Source: Caballeronia calidae
GTDB taxonomy: Bacteria; Pseudomonadota; Gammaproteobacteria; Burkholderiales; Burkholderiaceae
Direction: 5' to 3'
Assembly: GCF_900044055.2 (NCBI RefSeq)
Contig: NZ_FCOX02000036.1
Span: 1-64,000, forward strand
DNA: 64,000 nucleotides
In this document: positions 44,037-54,941 of the stretch, one piece after another
How positions within the stretch are numbered: position 1 is the first letter of the stretch
Layout: each line of letters starts with the position of its first letter
The notes under the pieces: generated by a model
The model's database searches: none
Told to the model about the DNA's origin: nothing
What the model saw: only the letters and a program-made list of their open reading frames with translations
Program-made: the position numbers and the translations under genes

Positions 44037-45350
44037 TCAGAACGCCACGTACGCCGGGCTGTTCGGCAACTCGAATCCGACATACACGTGCCGCCCGAAG
44101 AAGAACGGCAAGCCGAAGTCGAAGAAGTCGGTCATGCCCAACTGGCCACCCAGGCTGTTGAACGCGAACTTGCCGCCGCCCTGCGTCAGACTGCGCGCGC
44201 TGACGAGCTGGAACGGCACGGTGGCGCTGTTGCCTTCAGTGCCGCGAATCGTCGCCGACAAGGACTGCTCCGAGCTCGGGCAATAGAACGCGCTCGTGCT
44301 CGAGCACAGCGGGAAGCTGTCCTGGAAGAAGTTGCCATTCGATCCGGAATCGAAGAACGTCTGGTAGCTCTTCCCCTTGTAGGTGCCGCTCAGATCGCCG
44401 TACGGGTCCGTGCCGTATTTCGTGACGCCGGAAAGCCCGTTGTTGCTCTGCGTGCCGATGCCGAATATCAGCACGCCGGTCGCGCTCGCCGCGCCGTTGT
44501 CGGGAACCGGCGGCAACTGCACGATCACGCCGTTGTTGTTGGCCGCGAACTTCGCGACGGGATTCGCGACCTGCTGCGCGAGCGGCACGGCGATGCCCGT
44601 GCAATTCGCGCCGTTGACGCACGAGAAGTACATCGCGTTGAGCGACGTGCTCACGCATCCGCTGCCGCAGTCGTAGGTCTGCGGGCCGATGCCGAGAATG
44701 CCGTTCGCGCCGATGTCGCCGACCGTGTTCTCGTCGTTGCCGGACGGGCAGCCGTTGGAGCCTGTCGGCGCCGCCGATGCGTCCAGGTCGCCGATGATCT
44801 GCACCGGCACGCCCGACGCCACCTGGGTGCCCATCTTCACGTCGGCCGTGCGCACGGTGCCCCACGTGTAGCCGTCGGCGAAGCCTGCGCACTCGGCGAG
44901 CTGGCCGCCGTTCGATGCGCGCGTGGCGGGCAGGCTGCCGAGCACGGATTGCGCCGCCGAGCCGAGAATGCGCAGACCGAACGAAGCCGTATCGAGCTGA
45001 ATATTGTCGATGGTCTGACACACCGACGAGCCCGGCGCGCACACCGTCACCGACACGTTCGGAATGTTGACGAAGCCCGCGACGCCGGAGTTCACGTTGA
45101 TCGGCACCGCGTTCGTGCCGTTGGGCGCGATCGGCTGCGCGGTCGCGGTGCTGGTGTTCGAGCTGCCGCCGCCCGAGCCGCCGCCGCCGGAGCCGCCGCC
45201 TGAACTCCCGCCGCTGGAACTGGAACTGTCGTCGCCACCGCCGCCGCAGGCCGCGAGCATGACGGAAAGACATAGCACGCCGAGCCAGCGGATCAGGCCG
45301 CTGCGTCGAAGAGAGGAGATGGCGGGAAGGCCGAGTGTCGTTCTATGCAT
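44037..45350 (-). CDS. DUF3443 lipoprotein, pepsin-like aspartic protease candidate
   Basis: A 437-residue lipoprotein: signal peptide with lipobox MLAAC (Cys35), a Ser/Gly linker to about 65, then a large beta domain matching DUF3443. Within it are DTAS at 120-123 (IQLDTASFGLRI), NGILGIG at 216-222, and DSGS at 334-337 (TFFDSGSNGNFF). In pepsin-type proteases the order is DTGS, DGILGLG about 85 residues later, and a second DTGT/DSGT about 180 residues after the first. Here the intervals are about 96 and 214. A cell-surface or periplasmic bilobed aspartic protease is my inference; catalysis is unproven. It follows the DUF2844 gene by 18 bases. Confidence 0.8.
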   Translation of the reverse strand: MHRTTLGLPAISSLRRSGLIRWLGVLCLSVMLAACGGGGDDSSSSSGGSSGGGSGGGGSGGGSSNTSTATAQPIAPNGTNAVPINVNSGVAGFVNIPNVSVTVCAPGSSVCQTIDNIQLDTASFGLRILGSAAQSVLGSLPATRASNGGQLAECAGFADGYTWGTVRTADVKMGTQVASGVPVQIIGDLDASAAPTGSNGCPSGNDENTVGDIGANGILGIGPQTYDCGSGCVSTSLNAMYFSCVNGANCTGIAVPLAQQVANPVAKFAANNNGVIVQLPPVPDNGAASATGVLIFGIGTQSNNGLSGVTKYGTDPYGDLSGTYKGKSYQTFFDSGSNGNFFQDSFPLCSSTSAFYCPSSEQSLSATIRGTEGNSATVPFQLVSARSLTQGGGKFAFNSLGGQLGMTDFFDFGLPFFFGRHVYVGFELPNSPAYVAF

Positions 45351-45368
45351 ACTGGATTCTCCCCTCGC

Positions 45369-45893
45369 TTACTGGATATCGCTGGCGGACACGCCGGCCG
45401 GCAACGATTGCGGCAGATACGCGCTGCCCCCGAACGCGCCCATATGACCGCCCGATTCCACGACGAGCCCGGAATCCTGCACGCTCACCGGCCCACGGCC
45501 GCCGCGTGCGGCGCGCTGCGCCTTCAGGCCTTGCTGATACTGCGGAAAGTAGGTGCCGAGCAGGCCCGCGAGATCGGGCATGCGCGGACCATGCCATGCG
45601 ATCCCGAATACGACGCCCGCATCGGAAAGATATTCATTGACGACGGTGCCGCTCGCGAGCGTGGTCGAGCGAACGGTGTAATTCGATGCCGATGCCGCCG
45701 ATGCGCCCGACGCACCGCTTGCGACAGCCGAGCGCGCGACAGCCTTGGCGGACGTGGCGCCTTGCGGCGCGCTCATCGGCTCGCCGCCGAGCACTGCGTA
45801 GGCGGGCGCAGCCGCGCACACGCCGAGCGCGCCGGCAACGAACGCCAGCACGCTTATGAGATGCCCATGAGGGGGTTGCTTCGGTGCCTTCAC
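45369..45893 (-). CDS. DUF2844 family secreted protein
   Basis: A 174-residue protein starting at a GTG with AGGAGG four bases upstream. It has a hydrophobic signal sequence (LISVLAFVAGALGVCAAAPAYA) and then a DUF2844 domain (LGGEPMS, YTVRSTTLASGTVVNEYLSDAGVVFGIAWHGPRMPDLAGLLGTYF). Function is unknown. It is the first gene of a two-gene operon with the DUF3443 lipoprotein, so it may be substrate, chaperone or inhibitor of that protein; this is speculation. An in-frame ATG at 46058 gives a poor N-terminus. Confidence 0.8.
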   Translation of the reverse strand: MKAPKQPPHGHLISVLAFVAGALGVCAAAPAYAVLGGEPMSAPQGATSAKAVARSAVASGASGASAASASNYTVRSTTLASGTVVNEYLSDAGVVFGIAWHGPRMPDLAGLLGTYFPQYQQGLKAQRAARGGRGPVSVQDSGLVVESGGHMGAFGGSAYLPQSLPAGVSASDIQ

Positions 45894-46058
45894 TGGGCCT
45901 CCTATCGGATATCGGCCGTCCGCGCGCCCTCTGCTTACGGCCGGCCCTTGACGATTGAGTGACAGATGCGCCACCGCTTTTCGCGCTGCTTTTTCGGCGC
46001 GAATACCATAAGTATGCCAGCCAAGAGGAATAGTCCTAACGTTCGCAAGCGCACACAA

Positions 46059-46100
46059 GAAAAAACGCGAAGCACAATGGTATGCGCTTCGCGTCGTTTT
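46059..46100 (-). terminator. Rho-independent terminator after cheZ
   Basis: Stem ACGCGAAGC / GCTTCGCGT with a 12-base loop and a T run on the minus strand; it lies 43 bases past the cheZ stop and ends the chemotaxis operon. Confidence 0.82.
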
Positions 46101-46142
46101 TAACCGCTGAGTACGTCGAACCGATGACTACACGGATGAGCC

Positions 46143-46853
46143 TCAGAAGCCGAGGCTGGCGAGCAGATCGTCCACTTGCGACTGATCCTGCACGACGTCG
46201 CTGCGGCCTTCGGGATTGATCTGCGGCCCGTTGAGCAAGCCTTCCGGACTGCCGCTCGCCGATGACATCAGCGCCGCCGCCGATGCCGCGAACTGCTCGC
46301 GCCGCTCGGGCGCGATGTTCTCGAGCAGCACGCCCAGCAATTGCTGTTCGATCAGATACACGACGTCCGTGATCTTCTTGATCACCTGGCCGGTCAGATC
46401 CTGGAAGTCCTGCGCGAGCATGATTTCCAGCAGTTGCGCGTTGGTCGCCTGAGTGCGTTCCGGCACGCTTTGCAGAAACGTGCGCGTTTGCGCGAGCAGC
46501 GCGCCCGCTTCGCCCTGCGCGAGCGGCGCGTCGTACCATTTGGCCCAGCGCGCGTCGAGCGCCTGCGCTTCCGCCTGCATCGCTTCCTGCATCGGCTTCG
46601 CGAGCTCGATCGCGTTGAGCGCGCGCTCGGCGGCCTGCTCGGTCATCGTCGCGACATATTTCAGGCGGTCGCGCGCGTCGGGCACGGCTTGCGCCGCGGC
46701 TTCGACCTGCTTGTCGAGGCCGAGCTCGCGCATCGAGTCGCGCAACGTGCGCGTCAGCTGACCGATGCGCGCGAGGATGCGGTCGCTGGACTGGCCGCCC
46801 TCGCTTTCACTCTCGGCAACCGCGGCTGCGAATTCAGTGGTCAGATCGTTCAC
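46143..46853 (-). CDS. cheZ: CheY-P phosphatase CheZ
   Basis: A 236-residue, largely helical protein forming a long hairpin. The conserved helix LLEIMLAQDFQDLTGQVIKK (about 141-160) carries the catalytic glutamine that inserts into CheY. The extreme C-terminus QSQVDDLLASLGF is the tethered CheY-binding helix. It dephosphorylates CheY to end the tumble signal. It begins 2 bases after the cheY stop and is the last gene of the che run. Confidence 0.95.
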   Translation of the reverse strand: MNDLTTEFAAAVAESESEGGQSSDRILARIGQLTRTLRDSMRELGLDKQVEAAAQAVPDARDRLKYVATMTEQAAERALNAIELAKPMQEAMQAEAQALDARWAKWYDAPLAQGEAGALLAQTRTFLQSVPERTQATNAQLLEIMLAQDFQDLTGQVIKKITDVVYLIEQQLLGVLLENIAPERREQFAASAAALMSSASGSPEGLLNGPQINPEGRSDVVQDQSQVDDLLASLGF

Positions 46854-46855
46854 GA

Positions 46856-47254
46856 TCAGCTCCCCGTTTTGGCCATCTTCTCGAGAATCTTGGTGAGCTT
46901 CTCGTCGAGCGTGGCGGCCGTGAAGGGCTTCACCACGTAACCGTTCGCGCCCGCCTGCGCGGCCGCGATGATGTTCTCCTTCTTCGACTCCGCCGTCACC
47001 ATCAGCACCGGCAGATGCGAAAGCGCCGCGTCCGCGCGGATCTGCTGCAGCATCGAGAGGCCGTCGAGATTCGGCATGTTCCAGTCGGTGATCACGAAAT
47101 CGAAGCCGCCGCCGCGCAGACGCGCGAGACCCGCCGCGCCGTCTTCGGCTTCGTCGACGTTGCCGTAGCCCAGCTCCTTGAGCAGGTTACGCACGATACG
47201 GCGCATCGTCGGAAAATCGTCGACGACGAGGATCTTCATGTTCTTGTCCATCAC
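46856..47254 (-). CDS. cheY: Chemotaxis response regulator CheY (cheZ-linked)
   Basis: A 132-residue single-domain receiver with DD at 12-13, phospho-acceptor Asp57 in VITDWNMP, Thr in VTAESKK and Lys in VVKPF, matching E. coli CheY closely. Phosphorylated by CheA, it binds the flagellar switch. It is adjacent to cheZ, so it is the main output CheY; a second receiver lies near cheA. It starts with MM; either Met could serve. Confidence 0.95.
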   Translation of the reverse strand: MMDKNMKILVVDDFPTMRRIVRNLLKELGYGNVDEAEDGAAGLARLRGGGFDFVITDWNMPNLDGLSMLQQIRADAALSHLPVLMVTAESKKENIIAAAQAGANGYVVKPFTAATLDEKLTKILEKMAKTGS

Positions 47255-47305
47255 TACTCCCTTGAGTTCTCAATGCGGCAGCGCCGCGTATTCAATCCAG
47301 ATGAT

Positions 47306-48427
47306 TCAGACGCGCTGCACGCGTTCGCCCATCGAGGCAAGCCGCGCCATCACGCGCCGGCTCATTTCAGAGAGCGGCGCGATCTCGCTCGCGCCGCCCA
47401 TTGCAATCGCTTCGCGCGGCATGCCGAACACCACGCAACTCGCTTCGTCCTGCGCGAGCGTGTACGCGCCCGCCTGCTGCATTTCCAGAAGACCGGCGGC
47501 GCCGTCGCGGCCCATGCCGGTCAGGATCACGCCGATCGCGTTCTTGCCCGCGTGCTGCGCCGCCGAGCGGAACAGCACGTCGACCGAAGGCCGATGCCGG
47601 TTCACCGGCGGCGCATCCGACAGATGCGCGACATAGTTCGCACCGCTCCTCGCGAGCACCAGATGCGCGTGGCCCGGCGCGATATACGCATGACCCGGCA
47701 ACACGCGCTCGCCGTGCTCCGCTTCCTTCACCGTGATGCGGCACAAGCCGTTCAGGCGCTGCGCGAACGACTTCGTGAAACCCGGCGGCATGTGCTGCGC
47801 GATCAGCACCGCGGGTGCATCGGGCGGCAGCGGCATGAGCACTTCGCGAATCGCTTCCGTGCCGCCCGTCGATGCGCCGACGATCACGAGCTTCTCCGTC
47901 GACACGAGCGGGTTGTTGAAGTGCGGCGCGGGCTTGTGCGCCGTTGCGCTCGCGGGTGCGCTCGGCGCATGCGTGGTTTGCTTCACGCGTGCGCGCGATG
48001 CGGCGCGCACCTTGTCGGCGAGCTTTTCGGCGTAGTCGAGCATGCCGTCGCGAATGCCGACCTTCGGCTTCGTGACGAAATCGACCGCGCCGAGCTCCAG
48101 CGCCCGCAGCGTGATTTCGTTGCCGCGCTCCGTCAGCGACGACACCATCACGACCGGCATCGGCCGCAGGCGCATCAGCTTTTCGAGGAAGTCGAGGCCG
48201 TCCATGCGCGGCATTTCGACGTCGAGCGTCAGCACGTCCGGGTTGTGCAGCTTGATCAGTTCGCGCGCGACGAGCGGATCGGGCGCGGTCGCGCACACGT
48301 GCATGTCGGGCTGGGAATTGATGATCTCGGTCATCAGGCTGCGCACGAGCGCCGAATCGTCGACGCACAGCACCTTGATCTTCGACGCGGCCTGCGTCTT
48401 CGTGTTCATGGCGTGGGCGAGTGTCAT
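47306..48427 (-). CDS. cheB: Chemotaxis protein-glutamate methylesterase CheB
   Basis: A 373-residue protein: receiver domain with Asp69 in LTLDVEMP, a basic Pro/Ala linker at about 145-172, then the methylesterase with catalytic Ser186 in VGASTGG, the AQHMPPGFTKSFAQRL His segment and ILTGMGRDGAAG. It removes methyl groups from MCPs after phosphorylation by CheA. The ATG at 48427 overlaps the cheD stop as ATGA. Confidence 0.96.
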   Translation of the reverse strand: MTLAHAMNTKTQAASKIKVLCVDDSALVRSLMTEIINSQPDMHVCATAPDPLVARELIKLHNPDVLTLDVEMPRMDGLDFLEKLMRLRPMPVVMVSSLTERGNEITLRALELGAVDFVTKPKVGIRDGMLDYAEKLADKVRAASRARVKQTTHAPSAPASATAHKPAPHFNNPLVSTEKLVIVGASTGGTEAIREVLMPLPPDAPAVLIAQHMPPGFTKSFAQRLNGLCRITVKEAEHGERVLPGHAYIAPGHAHLVLARSGANYVAHLSDAPPVNRHRPSVDVLFRSAAQHAGKNAIGVILTGMGRDGAAGLLEMQQAGAYTLAQDEASCVVFGMPREAIAMGGASEIAPLSEMSRRVMARLASMGERVQRV

Positions 48428-49158
48428 GCTTCCTCCACGGTCTTCATGCGCGACGTGAACAGTTCCGCGCGCGGGCGCTTCACGTTCGATGCATTCGTCG
48501 TGAACAATTCCGCACGCGGCTTCGCGCCCGCCGCGTTCGACTGAAACAGCTCGACGCGCGCACGCGCCTTCGCGAGCCGCTCCGCGCGCTCTTCCGGCGT
48601 GCGCTGCACGAGCGCCTGCTCGCGCTCGACCACGACCGGATCGTGCTGCGTCTTGAGCTTCTTGACCATCACCTGGCCCGAGCGCGGCATGAACGCGACC
48701 TTGCGCGGATGCATGCCCTGCAAGTCCTCGGCGACGATGCGAATCTTTTCCAGCGCGAGATAGCGCCGCACGAACTCCGAGTTCCGGTCGCCGATATTGA
48801 TGGTCGTCATGCCCGCGAGCACGGCGCCGCCGCCGAACACCTTCGCTTCGAAACGCTCGCGCCGTCCGCCGCGCTTGATGAGCTCGTTGATGAGCACTTC
48901 CATCGCGTACGCGCCGTAGCGCATCGAATCGGACGCTGCGTGCGATGCATCGGAGCCGTCATCGGGCAGCATGAAATGATTCATCCCGCCGATGCCCGCC
49001 GTGCGATCGTGAATGCACGCCGCGACACACGAGCCGAGCACGGTCACGAGCACCATGTCCTCGCTCGTCATGTAGAACTCGTTCGGCAGGAGCTTCACGC
49101 CCTGCTTCTTGAAGTGGTTGTCGAAGTAGAGGTTCGACGCCATCGGGAGTCCGCTCAT
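48424..49158 (-). CDS. cheD: Chemoreceptor glutamine deamidase CheD
   Basis: A 244-residue protein whose conserved core has catalytic Cys44 in GSCVAACIHD, His61 in GGMNHFMLP and KVFGGGAVLAG. It deamidates glutamines in MCPs. The C-terminal 40 residues repeat an AELFT-like unit (RVELFQSN, RAELFTTN, RAELFTSR), an extension beyond typical CheD. It overlaps both cheR and cheB by 4 bases, so the three are translationally coupled. Confidence 0.94.
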   Translation of the reverse strand: MSGLPMASNLYFDNHFKKQGVKLLPNEFYMTSEDMVLVTVLGSCVAACIHDRTAGIGGMNHFMLPDDGSDASHAASDSMRYGAYAMEVLINELIKRGGRRERFEAKVFGGGAVLAGMTTINIGDRNSEFVRRYLALEKIRIVAEDLQGMHPRKVAFMPRSGQVMVKKLKTQHDPVVVEREQALVQRTPEERAERLAKARARVELFQSNAAGAKPRAELFTTNASNVKRPRAELFTSRMKTVEEA

Positions 49159-50114
49159 GCCGTCTCTCCCGCGAGCGCACGCGACGCTTTCGGTGTGGCC
49201 GCCGGCTTCGCGTCGCGGCTCAGTTCATAAACGGTCTGCCCGCGCAGCCTGAACGCCTGCGACACATACGTGAAGTTCTCCGAATGTCCCGCGAACAGCA
49301 GCGCGCCCGGCTTCATCAGCGGCTCGAAGCGCGTGAGGACTTGCGCCTGCGTCGGCTTGTCGAAGTAGATCATCACGTTGCGGCAGAAGATCGCGTCGAA
49401 CGGGCCTTTCACGTCGTAGCGCGCGTCGGTGAGATTCACGCGGCCGAAGTTCACCATCGCGCGCAGTTCGGGGCGCACCTTCACGAGGCCCGCGTGCGAG
49501 CCCGTGCCCTTCAGAAAGAAGCGCTTCAGACGCTCGACCGGCAAGGCCTTCACCTGATCGAGCGAATAGACGCCCGCTTCGGCCTTCGCGAGCACCTGGC
49601 TGTCGATGTCGCTCGCGAACACGGTGCACTGGCGCGCCGCGTGATCGCCCAACGCTTCGACGAGCGTCATCGCGATGGAATACGGCTCCTCGCCGGTCGA
49701 AGCCGCCGAGCACCACACCGAGAAAGGCTGCTGCCGGCGCTTCACGAACTCCGCAAGAATCGGAAAGTGATGCGACTCGCGAAAGAACGCCGTGAGATTC
49801 GTGGTGAGCGCGTTGGTGAACGCTTCCCACTCGGCGTTGTCCTCGTGGGTTTCGAGGCGGTCGAGATACTGCCTGAACGTATCGATGCCGCATGCGCGCA
49901 GACGGCGCGCGAGGCGGCTGTACGCCATGTCGCGTTTATGGTCCGACAGCGAGATGCCCGCGCGCCGATGAATCAGCTCGCGAATGCGGGCGAAGTCCGC
50001 TGCCGTGAATTCGAAATCGCGCTCGACTTCCGGGCCGCGCACGGCGCCGGGCAAGTCGATGCGCGGGTTGCGCGTTGCCATCATGATGTTTCGTGCTTCG
50101 TCGCGCTCGACCAT
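49155..50114 (-). CDS. cheR: Chemotaxis protein methyltransferase CheR
   Basis: A 319-residue SAM-dependent methyltransferase. The N-terminal helical domain is at about 35-85 (FARIRELIHRRAGISLSDHKRDMAYSRLARRLR). The catalytic domain has WCSAASTGEEPYSIAM and FASDIDSQVLAKAEAGVY, and FDAIFCRNVMIYFD. It methylates MCP glutamates. The ATG at 50114 has no clear ribosome binding site; the MM at residues 11-12 is an alternative. The stop overlaps the cheD start. Confidence 0.95.
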   Translation of the reverse strand: MVERDEARNIMMATRNPRIDLPGAVRGPEVERDFEFTAADFARIRELIHRRAGISLSDHKRDMAYSRLARRLRACGIDTFRQYLDRLETHEDNAEWEAFTNALTTNLTAFFRESHHFPILAEFVKRRQQPFSVWCSAASTGEEPYSIAMTLVEALGDHAARQCTVFASDIDSQVLAKAEAGVYSLDQVKALPVERLKRFFLKGTGSHAGLVKVRPELRAMVNFGRVNLTDARYDVKGPFDAIFCRNVMIYFDKPTQAQVLTRFEPLMKPGALLFAGHSENFTYVSQAFRLRGQTVYELSRDAKPAATPKASRALAGETA

Positions 50115-50204
50115 GCGAGCTCGCGTGTCCCGTGCGTTTCGATGAAACGCCGCCTATCGATCCTGTAGCGCGATGCCTGCATGGCCGTCTCGTTTCAGAC
50201 TCGG

Positions 50205-52028
<1,824 letters not shown>

Positions 52029-52067
52029 GGCTTCGTTCCTGCGTGTATTTCCAAGTGCTTGTTTGCT

Positions 52068-52586
52068 TTATGCGGCGACGGAGTCGATCAACTCCATCTC
52101 GCGGCTCGTCATGAGCTTTTCGATGTCCATCAGGATCAGCATGCGGCCGTCGACCGTGCCGAGGCCCGTCAGATACTCGGTCGCGAGCGTGCCGCCGAAT
52201 TCGGGCGCGGGCATCACCTGCTCTTGCGTGAGCGTGAGCACGTCCGACACGCCATCGACCACCATGCCGACCACGCGATGCGCGACGTTCAGGATGATCA
52301 CGACCGTCTGGTTGTCGTACTCGACGCGGCCGAGATTGAACTTGATGCGCATATCGACGATCGGCACGATGATGCCGCGCAGATTGATCACGCCCTTGAT
52401 GAACGCAGGCGCATTCGCGATGCGTGTAACGTTGTCGTAGCCGCGAATTTCCTGCACCTTCAGAATGTCGATGCCGTATTCCTCGGCGCCGAGCGTGAAC
52501 ACCAGAAACTCCTGTCCGGCGGCTTCGGCTTGCTGCGCGTCACGTCGCGAAGGCGCAGCGGTATGAATCGATTGAACGTCTGCCAT
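52068..52586 (-). CDS. cheW: Chemotaxis coupling protein CheW
   Basis: A 172-residue CheW with FLVFTLGAEEYGIDILKVQEIRGYDNVTRIANAP and KGVINLRGIIVPIVDMR, the canonical two-lobed SH3-like fold. It links receptors to CheA. It starts 17 bases after cheA and is followed by the MCP gene. Confidence 0.96.
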   Translation of the reverse strand: MADVQSIHTAAPSRRDAQQAEAAGQEFLVFTLGAEEYGIDILKVQEIRGYDNVTRIANAPAFIKGVINLRGIIVPIVDMRIKFNLGRVEYDNQTVVIILNVAHRVVGMVVDGVSDVLTLTQEQVMPAPEFGGTLATEYLTGLGTVDGRMLILMDIEKLMTSREMELIDSVAA

Positions 52587-52603
52587 GAAAGGCTCCTTCG
52601 GTA

Positions 52604-54889
52604 TCAGTGAGAGTGCGCGCCGTGCTGTGCGCGCGATTCGCGGTTGAGCGCGGCCACGTCGACGATGAGCGCGACACTGCCGTCGCCCAGGATGGTCGCG
52701 GCGGAAATGCCGTGCACCTTGCGGTAATTCGTTTCGAGGTTCTTCACGACGACCTGCTGCTGGCCGACGAGCTCGTCGATCAACATCGCGAAGCGGCGTC
52801 CTTCCGTCTGCATGATCGTGACGATGCCCTGCGTCGGATCGGTGCGTGCGCCTTCGACATCGAACACGCCGTGCAGCGCGACGAGCGGCAGATATTCGCC
52901 GCGCACGCGCACGACGCGCTCACCGTTCGCGACCGTGTAGATGTCTTCGGCCACCGGCTGCAGCGACTCCATCACGAAGTTCAGCGGCAGAATGAAGATC
53001 TCGTTGCCGACCTTGACCGACATGCCGTCGAGGATCGCGAGCGTGAGCGGCAGCACGATCTTCGTCGTCGTGCCCGCGCCCTGACGCGACATGATTTCGA
53101 CGTGACCGCCCATCGACTGGATGTTGCGCTTCACCACGTCCATGCCGACGCCGCGGCCGGAAATATCGGTGACTTGCTCGGCGGTCGAGAAGCCCGGCAT
53201 GAAGATGAGCTGCCAGACTTCTTCATCGCTCATCGAATCGGATACCTGCATGCCCTGCTTCTGCGCCTTCGCGAGAATCTTGTCGCGGCGCAGGCCGGCG
53301 CCGTCGTCGCTCACTTCGATCACGATGTTGCCGCCGTGATGCGCCGCCGACAGCACGAGCTGGCCGGTCGTCGATTTGCCCGCCGCGCGGCGCGCTTCCA
53401 CGGTTTCGATGCCATGATCGAGCGAGTTGCGCACGAGGTGCGTGAGCGGATCGATGATGCGCTCGATCAGGCTCTTGTCGAGCTCGGTCGCCTGACCGAA
53501 CGTGACGAGCTCCACGTCCTTGCCGAGCTTGCCGGCAATGTCGCGCACGAGACGCGGGAAGCGGCTGAATACGTAATCCATCGGCATCATGCGGATGGAC
53601 ATGACGGCCTCTTGCAGGTCGCGCGCGTTGCGCTCGAGCTGCGCCATGCCGTTGAAAAGACGGTCGTGCAATGCGGGATCGAACGTGCTCGTGGTTTCCG
53701 CGAGCATCGCCTGCGTGATGACGAGCTCGCCCACCAGATTGATGAGCTGATCGACCTTTTCCACACCGACGCGAATCGAGCTGCCTTCCGCCGATGCGGC
53801 CGCCTGCGGGCGCGCTTTCTTGTCGGCGTCGCCCGATGCTGCCTTGGACGGCTGGGCGGCGGGCGCGTTGTGCAAACTCGCCGCCGCCGGCACCGCTTCT
53901 TGTTGTACTGCGTCGATGCCGGCCGCGGATGCGGGCGCTTCATTCGCCCGCGATTGCTTCGGCTCTTCGTGTAGCGTGGGTTGCACAGCCGTCGCCGGCT
54001 GCGCCTGCATGGATTGCGCGGATTGCGCCGCAACATCGCCACGGCCGATCGTGATCTGCGTTTCATCGATCACGAAGCAGCACACGGCGACGATATCGTC
54101 GGCCGGGACGTCCGAGTCGAGCCAAACCACGTACTCGGCGTCCGTCTTCTTTTCTCCGACGATGCTTCCCAGATTTCCCAGTTCCTCGATCAGAGTCGCC
54201 AGGTCCTTCTCGCCCACCCCCCGTAGCGTAATTTTCAGGTGGGGTCCAACTTCCGCCGCCGGCGCGCCGGTGTGTCCCGGCATTGCATCGGCGGCGGTTC
54301 CTGCATGCGTTCCATCGGCGAGTTCGAATGCGCCGTCCCAGTTGCCGTCGTCCTCGATCGCGTCCATCGCCTGCGCGAGCACATGCGCGGGCGGCGCGTT
54401 CGGGCCTTCGTACGCCGGCGCGACATTCACGTGCGCCGCATCGTGTTGCGTGCCCGGCAGCGCGGGCGGCTCGATCCGGCCGGGCGCGGCGCCTTCGGCG
54501 TTCTCGTTCTTCAGGCGCTCCAGCTTCGCGCAGATCGCGGCGGCAGCGGCCGAATCCGGCTCCGTGCTCGCGCGATACGCGGCGAGCTGATCGGAGAGCA
54601 CGTCCTTCGTCGCGAGGAAGGTGTCGATCATGTCGCGGCGCAGGACGAGCTCGTTGTTGCGCGCGCGATCCAGCAGCGATTCGAGGATGTGCGTCGTTTC
54701 GGTCAGCGCCGTGAAGCCGAACGTCGCCGCGCCGCCCTTGATCGAGTGCGCCGCGCGGAAGATCGCCGCGAGATCTTCCGGGTCCGGATTCCCGATGTCC
54801 AGAACGAGCAGCAGCTGCTCCATCTGCGCGAGCAGTTCATCCGCTTCGTCGAAGAAGGTTTGATAGAACTGGGTAATGTCGAGTGTCAT
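52604..54889 (-). CDS. cheA: Chemotaxis histidine kinase CheA
   Basis: A 761-residue kinase. The Hpt domain has phosphorylated His48 in RAAHSIKGGAATFGF. A P2-like CheY/CheB-binding region covers about 215-275, followed by a Pro/Ala/Gln linker. The dimerisation domain begins near 380. The HATPase has HLVRNSLDHGIE, DDGAGLRRDKI and GRGVGMDVV. The CheW-like regulatory domain covers about 620-755. It is the central kinase for CheY and CheB. The C-terminus ends in a short His-containing tail. Confidence 0.96.
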   Translation of the reverse strand: MTLDITQFYQTFFDEADELLAQMEQLLLVLDIGNPDPEDLAAIFRAAHSIKGGAATFGFTALTETTHILESLLDRARNNELVLRRDMIDTFLATKDVLSDQLAAYRASTEPDSAAAAAICAKLERLKNENAEGAAPGRIEPPALPGTQHDAAHVNVAPAYEGPNAPPAHVLAQAMDAIEDDGNWDGAFELADGTHAGTAADAMPGHTGAPAAEVGPHLKITLRGVGEKDLATLIEELGNLGSIVGEKKTDAEYVVWLDSDVPADDIVAVCCFVIDETQITIGRGDVAAQSAQSMQAQPATAVQPTLHEEPKQSRANEAPASAAGIDAVQQEAVPAAASLHNAPAAQPSKAASGDADKKARPQAAASAEGSSIRVGVEKVDQLINLVGELVITQAMLAETTSTFDPALHDRLFNGMAQLERNARDLQEAVMSIRMMPMDYVFSRFPRLVRDIAGKLGKDVELVTFGQATELDKSLIERIIDPLTHLVRNSLDHGIETVEARRAAGKSTTGQLVLSAAHHGGNIVIEVSDDGAGLRRDKILAKAQKQGMQVSDSMSDEEVWQLIFMPGFSTAEQVTDISGRGVGMDVVKRNIQSMGGHVEIMSRQGAGTTTKIVLPLTLAILDGMSVKVGNEIFILPLNFVMESLQPVAEDIYTVANGERVVRVRGEYLPLVALHGVFDVEGARTDPTQGIVTIMQTEGRRFAMLIDELVGQQQVVVKNLETNYRKVHGISAATILGDGSVALIVDVAALNRESRAQHGAHSH

Positions 54890-54941
54890 GCTTGAGTCAC
54901 CATCGGCGCGTGCGTGCGCGGGTTGTCTTTTGCTTGTGGCT

